Positions 1 through 9,222 of a DNA stretch of 64,000 nt are shown here, one piece after another. Within the stretch, counting starts at the first letter, position 1. The number at the start of each line of letters is the position of its first letter. This stretch comes from Ancylomarina salipaludis (GTDB lineage: Bacteria > Bacteroidota > Bacteroidia > Bacteroidales > Marinifilaceae). The stretch lies in NCBI RefSeq assembly GCF_004122035.1, contig NZ_SAXA01000001.1, forward strand, positions 62,001 to 126,000, in the 5' to 3' direction. The position numbers and the translations under genes were made by a program. The notes under the pieces are model-generated. The model saw only the letters and a list, made by a program, of their open reading frames with translations. It was not told the DNA's origin and made no database searches.

Positions 1-435
1 CTCTTCATCGTCAACCATGTCAACTTTGTTCAAGAATACAACGATTCTAGGCACATTTACCTGACGAGCCAAAAGGATGTGCTCGCGAGTCTGTGGCATA
101 GGACCATCAGTAGCAGCACAAACAAGGATCGCACCGTCCATCTGAGCAGCACCAGTAACCATGTTCTTTACGTAGTCAGCGTGACCTGGACAGTCAACGT
201 GAGCATAGTGACGGCTTTCAGTTGAATACTCTACGTGAGCAGTGTTAATAGTGATACCTCTTTCTTTTTCTTCAGGTGCATTATCGATAGAATCGAAAGA
301 TTTAATTTCACAAAATCCTTTTTTTGCCAATACAGTTGTAATAGCAGCAGTCAAGGTAGTTTTACCGTGGTCAACGTGACCGATAGTACCAATATTTACG
401 TGTGGTTTTGACCTATCAAAATGTTCTTTAGCCAT
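1..435 (-). CDS. tuf: Elongation factor Tu, N-terminal part (cut by window edge)
   Basis: EF-Tu brings aminoacyl-tRNA to the ribosome at the cost of GTP. Only the first 145 residues are in the window; the rest lies beyond position 1. The reading starts [20 protein letters not shown] and shows the G1 P-loop GHVDHGKT, the G2 region with RGITI, the G3 motif DCPGH and the G4 motif NKVD. The ATG is at 435. The four tRNA genes just upstream on the same strand match the usual Bacteroidota tRNA-tuf arrangement, so the tRNAs and tuf are probably co-transcribed. Confidence 0.97.
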   Translation of the reverse strand, partial: MAKEHFDRSKPHVNIGTIGHVDHGKTTLTAAITTVLAKKGFCEIKSFDSIDNAPEEKERGITINTAHVEYSTESRHYAHVDCPGHADYVKNMVTGAAQMDGAILVCAATDGPMPQTREHILLARQVNVPRIVVFLNKVDMVDDEE

Positions 436-493
436 AACTCGAAAAGTTAATTAATGATTAGACAACAATTAAAACAATATTTTATATTTTATG

Positions 494-565
494 AGCCATT
501 GATGAGATTTGAACTCATGACCTCTTCCTTACCAAGGAAACGCTCTACCCCTGAGCTACAACGGC
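494..565 (-). tRNA. tRNA-Thr (anticodon GGT)
   Basis: On the minus strand a full cloverleaf can be drawn: 7-bp acceptor GCCGTTG/CAATGGC with one G-U pair, D arm AGCTC-GAGC, anticodon loop TTGGTAA (GGT) and T loop TTCAAAT. CCA is not encoded. It lies closest to tuf. Confidence 0.95.
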
Positions 566-575
566 AAAACTTTTG

Positions 576-648
576 AGCGGGAAACGAGACTCAAACTCGC
601 GACCCTCAGCTTGGAAGGCTGATGCTCTATCAACTGAGCTATTCCCGC
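576..648 (-). tRNA. tRNA-Gly (anticodon TCC)
   Basis: Minus-strand cloverleaf with acceptor GCGGGAA/TTCCCGC, anticodon stem TCAGC/GCTGA and loop CTTCCAA (TCC). The T loop reads TTTGAGT. Only 10 bp separate it from the tRNA-Thr downstream. Confidence 0.95.
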
Positions 649-693
649 AATTCACAATCTGTAAAATAAAATACAACTGTGAAAATTTTACTG

Positions 694-775
694 TGGGGAG
701 AGCAGGATTCGAACCTACGAAGACGAAGTCAGCGGAGTTACAGTCCGCCCCAGTTGGCCACTTTGGTATCTCCCC
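694..775 (-). tRNA. tRNA-Tyr (anticodon GTA)
   Basis: Minus-strand type II tRNA with a long variable arm. The acceptor is GGGGAGA/TCTCCCC, the anticodon loop holds GTA between GCGGA-type stem arms, and the T loop is TTCGAAT. The discriminator is A. Confidence 0.95.
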
Positions 776-794
776 AGTAATAATCAATTCAAAG

Positions 795-868
795 AGCCAG
801 TAGAGGGATTCGAACCCACGACCTGCTGATTACAAATCAGCTGCTCTGACCAACTGAGCTACACTGGC
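795..868 (-). tRNA. tRNA-Thr (anticodon TGT)
   Basis: Minus-strand cloverleaf with acceptor GCCAGTG and its near-perfect partner, anticodon stem GCTGA/TCAGC and loop TTTGTAA (TGT). It is the first of the four tRNAs in the transcript. Confidence 0.95.
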
Positions 869-972
869 AATTAACAGACCATTCGCATTAGGACATACAT
901 TTCCCTCACAAATGGTCTGCAAATGTAAAAACATTTTACCTATATAACAAAACTATCAAATAATTTTTCCAA

Positions 973-1272
973 TTATTTTCCACGAAGTTTTTCTTTACGC
1001 TTAGTGATCTGGCGTTTTAATGCATCTGCCGCTAAATCAACTGCTTCTTCGAATGTTTTGCTTTGCTTTTGTGCAAATATATCACCTCCCGGGATATTAA
1101 ATTTTATCTCTACTTCTTTATTTTCTACAACCGATGGTTTTTCAGCTCTTAAAAAGACCTCTACGCTTGTTACATCGTCATCAAGCTTAAGTAATTTATT
1201 CACTCGATTATTCACGAAATCTTCTAGCTTAACATCAGCATTAAAACCGACTGCCTGAATGTTTACTTTCAT
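973..1272 (-). CDS. hpf: Ribosome hibernation promoting factor, HPF/RaiA family
   Basis: A short HPF binds the 30S subunit in stationary phase and helps form inactive ribosome dimers. The 99-residue protein begins MKVNIQAVGFNADVKLEDFV, has the beta-alpha-beta-beta-beta-alpha pattern of the family, and carries the helix FEEAVDLAADALKRQITKRK with its conserved basic tail. It lies 16 bp downstream of xerC in a likely rpsU-xerC-hpf-tRNA transcript, an arrangement common in Bacteroidota. A second paralogue is at 17,161. Confidence 0.92.
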   Translation of the reverse strand: MKVNIQAVGFNADVKLEDFVNNRVNKLLKLDDDVTSVEVFLRAEKPSVVENKEVEIKFNIPGGDIFAQKQSKTFEEAVDLAADALKRQITKRKEKLRGK

Positions 1273-1288
1273 ACTCTATCCTCCAATT

Positions 1289-2173
1289 TTAAGCTCTGGG
1301 GTGAGCCTGTTTATAAATATCGTTTAACCTCTCAAAGCTTGTGTGAGTGTATATCTGAGTTGCAGACAAATTAGAATGTCCCAACAACTCTTTTATAGCA
1401 TTCAATTCAGCTCCATTATTAAGTAAATGTGTTGCAAACGTGTGCCGCAACACGTGAGGACTCTTTTTAGAAAGGGTTGTAATCTTAGACAAATGTTTTG
1501 TCACAATTCTATACAACAACTTTTCGTAAGCAGGTTTTGCTTGATTTGTCAAAATCAAAAAACCATCCTCATTAGAACAAAGCATCAACCTTTGCTCCAG
1601 ATACTCATCAAGAAGTGTTTCGAGATTATTACTAACAGGAATAATTCTCTCCCTATTTCTTTTACCTAAAACCCGAACGACTGAGGCTGAACGATCAAAA
1701 CCGGACACTTTCAAGTTCATCAATTCAGATAAACGCATGCCAGTATGATAAAACATTTCTATTACCAGTCTGTCTCGAATCCCTTCAAAACCTTCTCCAA
1801 AATCTACTTCTTGCAATAGTCGCATACTGTCTTCGGCAATAAAATTCGGAAGCTTCTTCCCTTGCCTCGGACCAACAACCTTATCCATGGGATTGTGTTG
1901 TATTAACGATTCTCGCAATAAATATTTAAAAAAGGATTTCAAAGAAGATAATTTCCTATTTACAGTTCGGGCTGAGCAGCCGTCATTCATTAAAAAAACG
2001 ATCCATTTTCTGACATCTTTGAAATTCAAATCAACAATTTCGCTCTCTTCAATCCCGTAGGATGATAAAAAAGAAAAAAATTGACTTAAATCACAATCAT
2101 ATGATACCAAAGTATGTTTAGAATATCGTTTCTCGTACTGCAAATAAGACAGAAAAGATTCCTTATATCTCAT
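1289..2173 (-). CDS. xerC: Tyrosine recombinase XerC-like
   Basis: The 294-residue protein has the usual length of chromosomal Xer recombinases, which resolve chromosome dimers at dif. The N-terminal SAM-like domain (about residues 1-90) contains LSSLKSFFKYL. The catalytic domain shows the first Arg in HTGMRLSEL, the box II signature HVLRHTFATHLLNNG, then LLGHSNLSATQIYTH with the nucleophilic Tyr. Because it sits between rpsU and hpf, it is the housekeeping enzyme rather than an island integrase. Confidence 0.92.
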   Translation of the reverse strand: MRYKESFLSYLQYEKRYSKHTLVSYDCDLSQFFSFLSSYGIEESEIVDLNFKDVRKWIVFLMNDGCSARTVNRKLSSLKSFFKYLLRESLIQHNPMDKVVGPRQGKKLPNFIAEDSMRLLQEVDFGEGFEGIRDRLVIEMFYHTGMRLSELMNLKVSGFDRSASVVRVLGKRNRERIIPVSNNLETLLDEYLEQRLMLCSNEDGFLILTNQAKPAYEKLLYRIVTKHLSKITTLSKKSPHVLRHTFATHLLNNGAELNAIKELLGHSNLSATQIYTHTSFERLNDIYKQAHPRA

Positions 2174-2247
2174 ACACTTTTAATTCGTAGTCCAGATAAA
2201 CTAAATTACAAATAAAAATAAGATATCGAAACCTTTTTCAAAAGAAA

Positions 2248-2439
2248 TTAATCTTCGTTCAATTGCATTTGCTGAACGTAAACTGCATGAATCTTCTCTT
2301 TTCTTTTTCTAACAGAAGGTTTCACATAAACTTGTCTTCCACGTAATTCTTTAATTACACCAGTTTTTTCGAATTTTCTTTTGAATTTTTTTAAGGCTCT
2401 TTCAATGTTTTCGCCTTCCTTCATAGGAATAATAATCAT
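2248..2439 (-). CDS. rpsU: 30S ribosomal protein S21
   Basis: The 63-residue basic protein starts MIIIPMKEGENIERALKKFK and ends in a Lys/Arg-rich tail, as S21 of Bacteroidota does. S21 sits on the 30S platform near the anti-Shine-Dalgarno region. It is the first gene of the minus-strand run rpsU-xerC-hpf-tRNAs-tuf. Confidence 0.95.
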   Translation of the reverse strand: MIIIPMKEGENIERALKKFKRKFEKTGVIKELRGRQVYVKPSVRKRKEKIHAVYVQQMQLNED

Positions 2440-2615
2440 AGTTTCTTCTTTTATTTAATTATTTCTAAATGAGCCGCAAACTTATTAATTCATTCACGAT
2501 ATTTCAAACAAATTTATAAAAATCTGACCAATTAGTTTCATTTTAATTGAATCTAGTGCAAAACACAGGGAATTAGACCATTCTTAAAGTCAAAAACTTG
2601 TCATTTCACACAGAT

Positions 2616-3905
2616 TTATTTTAAAATCAGATAAGGTTTCACCCTCTCATATACCGATTGGCGTAATATTTTCTGCTTACAAAGGCTTTCCATGTCTAAA
2701 ATCTCCCCTTTTCTTTTTCTGAGACGGATAATATCCGACGCTTCCCGAAAGCTTATATATGGATGCGCATTTAATTCTTCAACTGTAGCTGTATTAATAT
2801 TTATAAAACGTTGAATTTCCAGATCAGATAACAAATACGAGCTTAAACTATCGACTCGGCTTTTACGTAAACCATAAATATCGGCTAACTGATATATATT
2901 ATAAAAACCTCCAAGCTTTGACCGGTAATCAATTATTTTTTTTGCAAAATACGATCCAATGCCTGGTAAAACGACGAGTTGATTTGTATCGGCACTATTT
3001 AAATCCAGCTTAACTATCTGAGCTTCCTTCATCGTTTCAATCCTTATAAAGGGTAATAATTCTTTATATTTTAACGAATCAAAACCATAAATAGCCATTA
3101 GATCCTCAGACTTTTTAAACCGGCCTCCCTTTGTCAAATATTTACTTATACGTGTAACGATATAGGACTGAACTCCTAAACGATCCCAATCGGCTTCAGA
3201 AATGGTATTGGGATCGAAAACAAAAAGCTGATTCTCAGATTTTTTAGTGGGACTAATATGAATAAACTTTTCCAATCTATTGTAGTCTGTCGAATCAATT
3301 CCATATATCTTCAAAAAATCATTCTTTTGCTTAAAGACTCCTGATTTTTTTCTGTAATTTAAGATGTTTTGTGCTTGAAACTTTGTCAATCCAAAACTTA
3401 AAAGATCATCATAACAGACTGTATTGGGATCAAATAATCGAAGTTTAACCTTCGAAATTGCAGGTCTGATCTGTTGTTTCTTTTTTATTCTAATATAGGG
3501 TTGTAGCCGCTTATACAACCCATCAGTAATCCCATATATTTTCATCAAATCGTCACAAGTCTTTATCTCTCCGCCCTTCTTACGATAGTTGATTAAATTG
3601 CTAATCTGAAATTTTGTAAAACCGAGAGATACCAACTGCGAGCTGTCTATAGCATTGGGATCAAAGAAAAATAAATTTTGAGTTTTAAATATCTCCTGTT
3701 TTTTCTTTGACTTCTTTTCCAAAAGAACCAACAGACTATCTAATCTTTTTTGTTTTTCCGAACTTTGATTCCAACCATCAACTTTATCCGGAATAAAAAC
3801 CGGATACAGAAACAAAAATAAAAGTATAGCAATGAGAACCATTAAACTTTTTCTTTCAGAAGCAGAATAAGAGAAAAAGCTTTTCAGACTCTTTTTAAAA
3901 GACAT
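2616..3905 (-). CDS. Helix-hairpin-helix repeat protein (ComEA-like)
   Basis: The 429-residue protein has one N-terminal membrane segment (about residues 20-38, LMVLIAILLFLFLYPVF) and then at least four helix-hairpin-helix units. Three begin with a near-identical FDPN(A/T) lead (about residues 80, 158 and 230); a fourth is the classical LNSADTNQLVVLPGIGSYFA at about 300. Each unit is followed by F/L-K-x-x-x-DLMKIYG. This architecture is that of membrane-anchored ComEA-type DNA-binding proteins of Bacteroidota. A role in DNA uptake or repair is likely but unproven. The repeated HHH units suggest internal duplication. Confidence 0.75.
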   Translation of the reverse strand: MSFKKSLKSFFSYSASERKSLMVLIAILLFLFLYPVFIPDKVDGWNQSSEKQKRLDSLLVLLEKKSKKKQEIFKTQNLFFFDPNAIDSSQLVSLGFTKFQISNLINYRKKGGEIKTCDDLMKIYGITDGLYKRLQPYIRIKKKQQIRPAISKVKLRLFDPNTVCYDDLLSFGLTKFQAQNILNYRKKSGVFKQKNDFLKIYGIDSTDYNRLEKFIHISPTKKSENQLFVFDPNTISEADWDRLGVQSYIVTRISKYLTKGGRFKKSEDLMAIYGFDSLKYKELLPFIRIETMKEAQIVKLDLNSADTNQLVVLPGIGSYFAKKIIDYRSKLGGFYNIYQLADIYGLRKSRVDSLSSYLLSDLEIQRFININTATVEELNAHPYISFREASDIIRLRKRKGEILDMESLCKQKILRQSVYERVKPYLILK

Positions 3906-4013
3906 GACAACTAATTGAAGTAAAAACTATAAAACCCTAACTTAAGCTACCCTCCTGAATTATCATATTAAATTTATGCTATTTTTAACACAATACAAAG
4001 TCCCTCATCTTAA

Positions 4014-4049
4014 CAAAAAAAAAACGTCTCCGAAAATTCCGGAGACGTT
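4014..4049 (-). terminator. Terminator of the hydrogenase operon
   Basis: Stem AACGTCTCCG (4023-4032) pairs with CGGAGACGTT (4040-4049). A run of eight or more A on the plus strand at its left gives a U tract in the minus-strand transcript. It lies just after the hydC stop. Confidence 0.88.
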
Positions 4050-4071
4050 CGGTATAGAATAAACCTATTTT

Positions 4072-4551
4072 TTAGTTTCGGTATTCTTTTAAAATATCAG
4101 CAACGTCGCCAGCCGAAACACGACCATAAGTACGTTCGCCAATTGTGACTACCGGAGCCAAACCACATGCACCTACACAACGAAGACAAGAGATAGAGAA
4201 TTTACCATCCTCAGTTGTCTCCCCAATAGGCACTTTAAGCTGTTTCTTGAATTCTTCAAGCACTTTTTCAGCACCACGCACATAGCAAGCCGTTCCCATG
4301 CAAATTGAAATCGGAAACTCACCCTTGGGTACCATTGTAAAAAAAGAATAAAAAGTAACAACACCATAAACATGTGCTACTGAAACACCAAGCTCACGAG
4401 CGATAACCTCCTGAACTTCAGCCGGCAGATAACCAAATGTTCCCTGAGCTTTGTGAAGCACATTAATCAGCTCACTGCCTTCATTATTAAATGATTTGCA
4501 AATTTCGATAAGCTTCTCAACTTTGTCCTTTGCCAATTTTATTTTTGCCAT
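4072..4551 (-). CDS. hydC: HydC, NuoE-like 2Fe-2S subunit of the bifurcating hydrogenase
   Basis: A thioredoxin-fold [2Fe-2S] subunit of the trimeric HydABC hydrogenase. An in-frame start at 4626 would add 25 residues of unrelated sequence, so the ATG at 4551 (MAKIKLAKDKVEKL) is chosen; this gives 159 residues, normal for NuoE/HydC. The cluster ligands appear as CMGTACYVRG and CLRCVGACGLAP. It is the last gene of the operon, about 95 bp after hydA. Confidence 0.93.
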   Translation of the reverse strand: MAKIKLAKDKVEKLIEICKSFNNEGSELINVLHKAQGTFGYLPAEVQEVIARELGVSVAHVYGVVTFYSFFTMVPKGEFPISICMGTACYVRGAEKVLEEFKKQLKVPIGETTEDGKFSISCLRCVGACGLAPVVTIGERTYGRVSAGDVADILKEYRN

Positions 4552-4645
4552 AATATTTATATTTAAGACTGAGATATTCGATAGAGATGTGAGTAATATA
4601 TAAGCTTCAAAAGCCCCACATCCCAATTCTCAAATCTATGTAATA

Positions 4646-6424
4646 CTATTCAACCTCTATTTCATTTTGCTTGTCGAAGTAATGTGTATGAAGCAGCTTG
4701 TGCGACAATTCGCCGCAAGGCTTACCCAAGAATTCTTCGTACAATTTAATAATGTATGGATTCTCGTGAGATTTACGAATTGCTTTTCCCTCATCTTCAC
4801 GATAAAGAGCTGCAGCACGCTTCTTCAGAACAGAAGAATCACCATGGTGTAATGGCTGACCACCGCCACCAATACATCCACCAGGACAAGCCATGATTTC
4901 AATTGCATGATATTCAGACTTACCATCACGGATTTCTTCAAGTAACTTACGAGCGTTACCTAATCCATGTGCAATACCAATATTCAGCTCTAATCCATCA
5001 AAATCAACTTTTGCACTACGAATACCCTCCATACCACGAAGCGCTTCGAAATCTACTTTCTCAAGTGTTTTTCCAGTATAAACCTCATAGGCAGTACGAG
5101 CAGCAGCTTCGATCACACCTCCTGTAGCACCAAAGATAACACTGGCACCAGTAGACTCTCCCAAAGGATTGTCAAAATCTTCCTCAGGTAAAGTTTTGAA
5201 ATCCATATTAGCTTGCTTAATCAAGTTAGCCAACTCACGGGTAGAGATAGAATAGTTCACATCAGGATCGCCATCAACCTTGAATTCATCACGCTGACAT
5301 TCGTATTTTTTAGCCAAACAAGGCATGATAGAAACCACAATCATATCTTCACGCTTAACACCCATTTGTTTTGCCAAATAGTTTTTAGCGATAGGACCAA
5401 ACATCTGCTGCGGAGAACGTGCAGTCGAAGGAATCTCTTTCATCTCCGGGAAGTGATGTTCAAAGAAATTGACCCAACCCGGACAACATGAAGTTAAGAT
5501 TGGTAATTTCACATCTTTATCACCAGCAAGATGAGCACTTAAACGACCTAACAATTCAGTACCTTCCTCCATAATAGTCAAGTCGGCAGCAAAGTCAGTA
5601 TCAAACACACTGTCAAAACCCAGGTTACGAAGTGCGGCAACCATCTTACCTGTCACCAATGTACCAGCTTCCATACCAAACTCCTCACCCAGAGCCGCAC
5701 GAACAGCAGGAGCCGTTTGAACCACTACAGTTTTCTTTGGATCAGCAAGATCTCTGATCAATTGGTTTGTATGATCTTTCTCTGTAAGGGCTCCAGTAGG
5801 ACATACAGCAACACACTGTCCACAATAAGTACAAGTTGATTTCTGAAGATCCATTTCAAAAGCCGGAGCAACTACTGACTCGAATCCACGATTTACAGCA
5901 GAAAGCGCACCTACAGTCTGCACATCATTACACATCGTCTCACAACGACGACACATGATACACTTATCCATATCACGAATGATAGATGGCGAATAGTCTA
6001 CCTTATAAGTTGATTGCTCACCTTTATAGTGGATTTCACGGACACCTAAATTCTGTGCAATAGTCTGCAAGTCACAGTTTCCTGATTTTGCACACACCAA
6101 ACAGTCAAATGGGTGATCAGAAAGCATCAACTCCATTACAGTTTTACGAGCATTCAAAACTCTCATTGAATGCGTTTTGATATTCATTCCCGCTTCACAT
6201 TTCGAGTTACATGAAGGAGCCAAATTTCTTCGGCCTTCAACTTCAACAACACAAATACGACATCCACCAGGTTTATGCTCGATATTCATATCGTTAAGGT
6301 GCATGTAACAAAGTGTTGGTATCTCAATACCAATCTCCTTTGCCGCTTGAAGAATAGTGGTGCCCTTAGCAACCTCTAATTCCTTATTATCAATGGTTAA
6401 TTTTATCATTTGTTCCATTTTCAA
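4646..6424 (-). CDS. hydA: HydA, catalytic subunit of a NAD-dependent [FeFe] hydrogenase
   Basis: This subunit makes or oxidises H2. The 592 residues hold, in order: an N-terminal [2Fe-2S] domain (CRICVVEVEG near 55), a His-Cys [4Fe-4S] site (HPFDCLVCAKSGNC near 104), two [4Fe-4S] sites (CIMCRRCETMC near 155; CTYCGQCVAVCP near 198), and the H-cluster domain. The three H-cluster signatures are intact: TSCCPGW (311-317), MPCLAKKYE (367-375) and EIMACPGGCIGGGGQP (509-524). The layout is the modular group A type that works with HydB and HydC in ferredoxin/NADH electron bifurcation. The maturases HydE, HydF and HydG are not in this window. Start: three in-frame Met codons within six residues. Confidence 0.96.
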   Translation of the reverse strand: MKMEQMIKLTIDNKELEVAKGTTILQAAKEIGIEIPTLCYMHLNDMNIEHKPGGCRICVVEVEGRRNLAPSCNSKCEAGMNIKTHSMRVLNARKTVMELMLSDHPFDCLVCAKSGNCDLQTIAQNLGVREIHYKGEQSTYKVDYSPSIIRDMDKCIMCRRCETMCNDVQTVGALSAVNRGFESVVAPAFEMDLQKSTCTYCGQCVAVCPTGALTEKDHTNQLIRDLADPKKTVVVQTAPAVRAALGEEFGMEAGTLVTGKMVAALRNLGFDSVFDTDFAADLTIMEEGTELLGRLSAHLAGDKDVKLPILTSCCPGWVNFFEHHFPEMKEIPSTARSPQQMFGPIAKNYLAKQMGVKREDMIVVSIMPCLAKKYECQRDEFKVDGDPDVNYSISTRELANLIKQANMDFKTLPEEDFDNPLGESTGASVIFGATGGVIEAAARTAYEVYTGKTLEKVDFEALRGMEGIRSAKVDFDGLELNIGIAHGLGNARKLLEEIRDGKSEYHAIEIMACPGGCIGGGGQPLHHGDSSVLKKRAAALYREDEGKAIRKSHENPYIIKLYEEFLGKPCGELSHKLLHTHYFDKQNEIEVE

Positions 6425-6430
6425 TCCTCC

Positions 6431-8221
6431 TTATTGTATGCTAATGGCATTAAATTTACACTTATCCATACAAGCACCACACTTAATACATTTTTCAACG
6501 TCGATAACATGAGCCTCTTTACGCTCGCCGGTAATACAATCAACCGGACAATTACGAGCACAAAGCGTACATCCTACACAAAGCTCAGGATCAACAACAT
6601 ATTGCATTAAGGCTTTACACTGACCTGCAACACATTTATGATCATCAACGTGAGCCATATATTCATCATAGAAGTTCTCAATAGTAGACAACACCGGATT
6701 AGGTGATGTTTGACCTAAACCACAAAGTGAGGTATCCTTAATTACAGCACTTAGGTTTCGTAACAAATCGATATCTTCACGAGTACCCTTACCCTCTGTA
6801 ATTTTATCTAAAAGCTCATAAAGACGCTTATTACCTACACGACAAGGGGTACATTTTCCACAAGACTCTTCAACTGTAAAGTCAAGGTAGAATTTTGCCA
6901 TAGACACCATACAGTCGTCTTCGTCCATTACAATCATTCCACCCGATCCCATCATCGAACCAACTGCAAGCAGGTTATCAAAATCGATAGGCGTATCCAA
7001 ATGTCTCTCTGTCAAGCAACCACCTGAAGGTCCACCCGTCTGAACGGCTTTAAATTTCTTACCATCTTTAATACCACCACCAATTTCGTAAATCACTTCA
7101 CGAAGCGTGGTACCCATTGGCACCTCGATCAAACCAACATTATTGATTTTTCCAGCCAATGCAAACACTTTTGTTCCCTTTGATTTGTCAGTACCAATAG
7201 CGCTGAACCAATCCGCACCCTTATTGATAATAACAGGAACATTTGCAAATGTTTCAACATTATTTACATTTGTTGGCTTGCCATTATAACCCGATTCTGC
7301 TGGAAACGGAGGCTTAACAGTTGGCTCACCGCGAAGACCTTCCATAGAGTGAATCAAAGCTGTTTCTTCACCACAAACAAAAGCTCCGGCACCGTAACGC
7401 ATTTCAACATCGAAATTGAAACCAGAACCTAAAATATCTTTTCCTAATAAACCATACTCACGAGCTTGTCCGATTGCAACTTTCAAACGCTCGATAGCCA
7501 ATGGGTATTCGGCACGTATATAAATCACACCTTTATCAGCACCCATTGTATAACCACAAATGGCCATTGCTTCAAGTACTGAATGTGGATCTCCTTCTAG
7601 TATAGAACGGTCCATAAATGCACCAGGATCACCCTCATCTGCATTACAAACAACATATTTCTGATCCGCCTCATTCTTTGAAGCAAACTCCCACTTCAAT
7701 CCTGTTGGGAATCCTCCTCCTCCTCGTCCGCGCAGACCAGATTTCTTAATGATATCAATCACATCCTGTGGGGTCATTTCGAAACACTTACCCAATGCGC
7801 CATATCCATCACGAGAAATATACTCCTCAATATTCTCCGGATTAATAAATCCACAGTTTCTAAGTGCAATACGAATTTGTTTCTTGTAGAAACCCATATT
7901 TTTCGCATCACTTACAGTTTCTTTCTTGTCAGGATCAGTATAAAGCAAACGCATTACCTGACGTCCTTTTACAATATGCTCCTCGACAATTTCTGTAGCA
8001 TCCTCAGGCTTCACTTCAATATAGAATGTGTTATCCGGAAGAATCTTTACAATTGGTCCTTTTTCACAAAAACCAAAACAACCTGTTGTTACGACCTGCA
8101 CTTCATCCTCAAGCCCTTTAGCTTTAAGTGCATCCTCTAAATTTGTTTGAATAAGCTCACTCTTAGATGCGCGGCACCCTGTCCCTCCGCAAATAAGAAT
8201 ATGCATTTTATACTTTTCCAT
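6431..8221 (-). CDS. hydB: HydB, NuoF-like FMN/NADH-binding subunit
   Basis: This is the NAD-reacting, FMN-carrying subunit of the bifurcating hydrogenase. Of the 596 residues, the first ~120 form a thioredoxin-like [2Fe-2S] domain (CGGTGCRASKSEL, then TTGCFGFCEKGP). The NuoF core follows with the glycine-rich NADH/FMN loop GRGGGGFPTGLKWEF and the [4Fe-4S] site SCGKCTPCRVG. Two ferredoxin [4Fe-4S] sites end the protein (CVGCTLCARNCP; CIKCGACMDKC). It lies 6 bp upstream of hydA, which fits a 1:1 complex. Confidence 0.95.
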   Translation of the reverse strand: MEKYKMHILICGGTGCRASKSELIQTNLEDALKAKGLEDEVQVVTTGCFGFCEKGPIVKILPDNTFYIEVKPEDATEIVEEHIVKGRQVMRLLYTDPDKKETVSDAKNMGFYKKQIRIALRNCGFINPENIEEYISRDGYGALGKCFEMTPQDVIDIIKKSGLRGRGGGGFPTGLKWEFASKNEADQKYVVCNADEGDPGAFMDRSILEGDPHSVLEAMAICGYTMGADKGVIYIRAEYPLAIERLKVAIGQAREYGLLGKDILGSGFNFDVEMRYGAGAFVCGEETALIHSMEGLRGEPTVKPPFPAESGYNGKPTNVNNVETFANVPVIINKGADWFSAIGTDKSKGTKVFALAGKINNVGLIEVPMGTTLREVIYEIGGGIKDGKKFKAVQTGGPSGGCLTERHLDTPIDFDNLLAVGSMMGSGGMIVMDEDDCMVSMAKFYLDFTVEESCGKCTPCRVGNKRLYELLDKITEGKGTREDIDLLRNLSAVIKDTSLCGLGQTSPNPVLSTIENFYDEYMAHVDDHKCVAGQCKALMQYVVDPELCVGCTLCARNCPVDCITGERKEAHVIDVEKCIKCGACMDKCKFNAISIQ

Positions 8222-8241
8222 AATAGTGTTTGGGGTTAGGT

Positions 8242-8634
8242 TTAGTCAATAGTATTATAGTTTACAGGAATAATTCCATCAACCAACTCACCATGCTTAA
8301 CGTATTTCTCAATAATCTCATCGGCTTTTTTTACATCAACATCGCCAAAAACGATTGGATCTTTACCCGGCATTTTTACTTCGATAGTTGGTTCAGCATA
8401 ACAATAGCCCATGCATCCGGTTTGGGTAACAACAGCTGCAATTCCTCTCTTTGCACTTTCTTCGATAAAGAAATTCATTACCTCTTTTGCGCCCGAAGCA
8501 ATACCACAAGTAGCCATACCTACTTTAACTTGTAATATACTATCAGGGGCATTACTCTTTTCTCTAAGATCCATTTTTGACTGAAGATCCTCTTTCATTC
8601 TCTTCAGATCTGCAAGAGATTTTACTTTTGCCAT
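8242..8634 (-). CDS. (2Fe-2S) ferredoxin-like protein of the hydrogenase operon
   Basis: The 130-residue protein has a helical N-terminus and a thioredoxin-like [2Fe-2S] fold with Cys in MATCGIASGA and in TQTGCMGYCYAEP. It resembles the N-terminal domain of HydB, so it probably passes electrons to or from the hydrogenase complex, or to the divergent Fe-S protein encoded upstream. It lies 20 bp before hydB. Confidence 0.85.
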   Translation of the reverse strand: MAKVKSLADLKRMKEDLQSKMDLREKSNAPDSILQVKVGMATCGIASGAKEVMNFFIEESAKRGIAAVVTQTGCMGYCYAEPTIEVKMPGKDPIVFGDVDVKKADEIIEKYVKHGELVDGIIPVNYNTID

Positions 8635-8671
8635 AATCTCAAATATTAAAGGTTAATAACTAAAATTCAAT

Positions 8672-9211
8672 TTATATAATCGTATTGATATTCTCGTTTA
8701 TCATTTCTTTTAGATAAACCAGAATATTTGGGTCATTTAAAGCAACCTCTTCCAAAACTTCTTTTATTTCTCTGGTGTCAAACACATATTCACCTTCGGA
8801 TGTTGTGTGCTTATATATAAAATCCATTTCCGGATTGGCTCCAACCAACAACATCATAGTTTCAGCAATATTTCCCAATACAGGTCTATCGATATTGGAA
8901 TGCGAGAAATTCACTTCAAGTCGGGTTCCTTTACCTTCTTCTGACCAAATATCAAGTCCGCCACCAGCTTGTTCAGCATTTTGTTTTAAAAGCGAAATAC
9001 CCAAACCCACTTTCCTTGTTGTTCGGGAAGTGTAAAATGGATCACAAACATTGGCAAGCACCTCAGGCGACATACCACAACCATTATCAATAAATATCAG
9101 CTTGTAGATGTCTTTTTTCACATCTTCGAATATCTCCAACTCAACGAAACTTGCATTCGCTCTCACCGAGTTTTGAATAATATCCATAATATGTTCTGAC
9201 AGATCCCTCAC
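8672..9211 (-). CDS. GHKL ATPase domain protein (histidine-kinase-like)
   Basis: The 179-residue protein consists of a HATPase_c domain: N box DIIQNSVRANA, G1 box FIDNGCGMS, and a later glycine-rich stretch GLGISLLKQNAEQAGG. There is no phosphoacceptor His domain. Genes of this type are found with [FeFe] hydrogenase clusters in fermentative bacteria. Phosphorylation or partner-switch regulation of the hydrogenase is a reasonable inference. It lies 12 bp from the PHP gene. Confidence 0.8.
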   Translation of the reverse strand: MRDLSEHIMDIIQNSVRANASFVELEIFEDVKKDIYKLIFIDNGCGMSPEVLANVCDPFYTSRTTRKVGLGISLLKQNAEQAGGGLDIWSEEGKGTRLEVNFSHSNIDRPVLGNIAETMMLLVGANPEMDFIYKHTTSEGEYVFDTREIKEVLEEVALNDPNILVYLKEMINENINTII

Positions 9212-9222
9212 TTCTTCTTAAT

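Noticed and set aside
573-803. Open frames on both strands across the tRNA cluster (76 and 80 codons)
   Set aside because: They run through three tRNA genes and have no protein-like features.
1289-2173. XerC-like gene as an island integrase
   Set aside because: It sits in the conserved rpsU-hpf context and has the housekeeping length.
4173-4373. 66-codon frame within hydC
   Set aside because: A shifted-frame shadow of a clearly coding gene.
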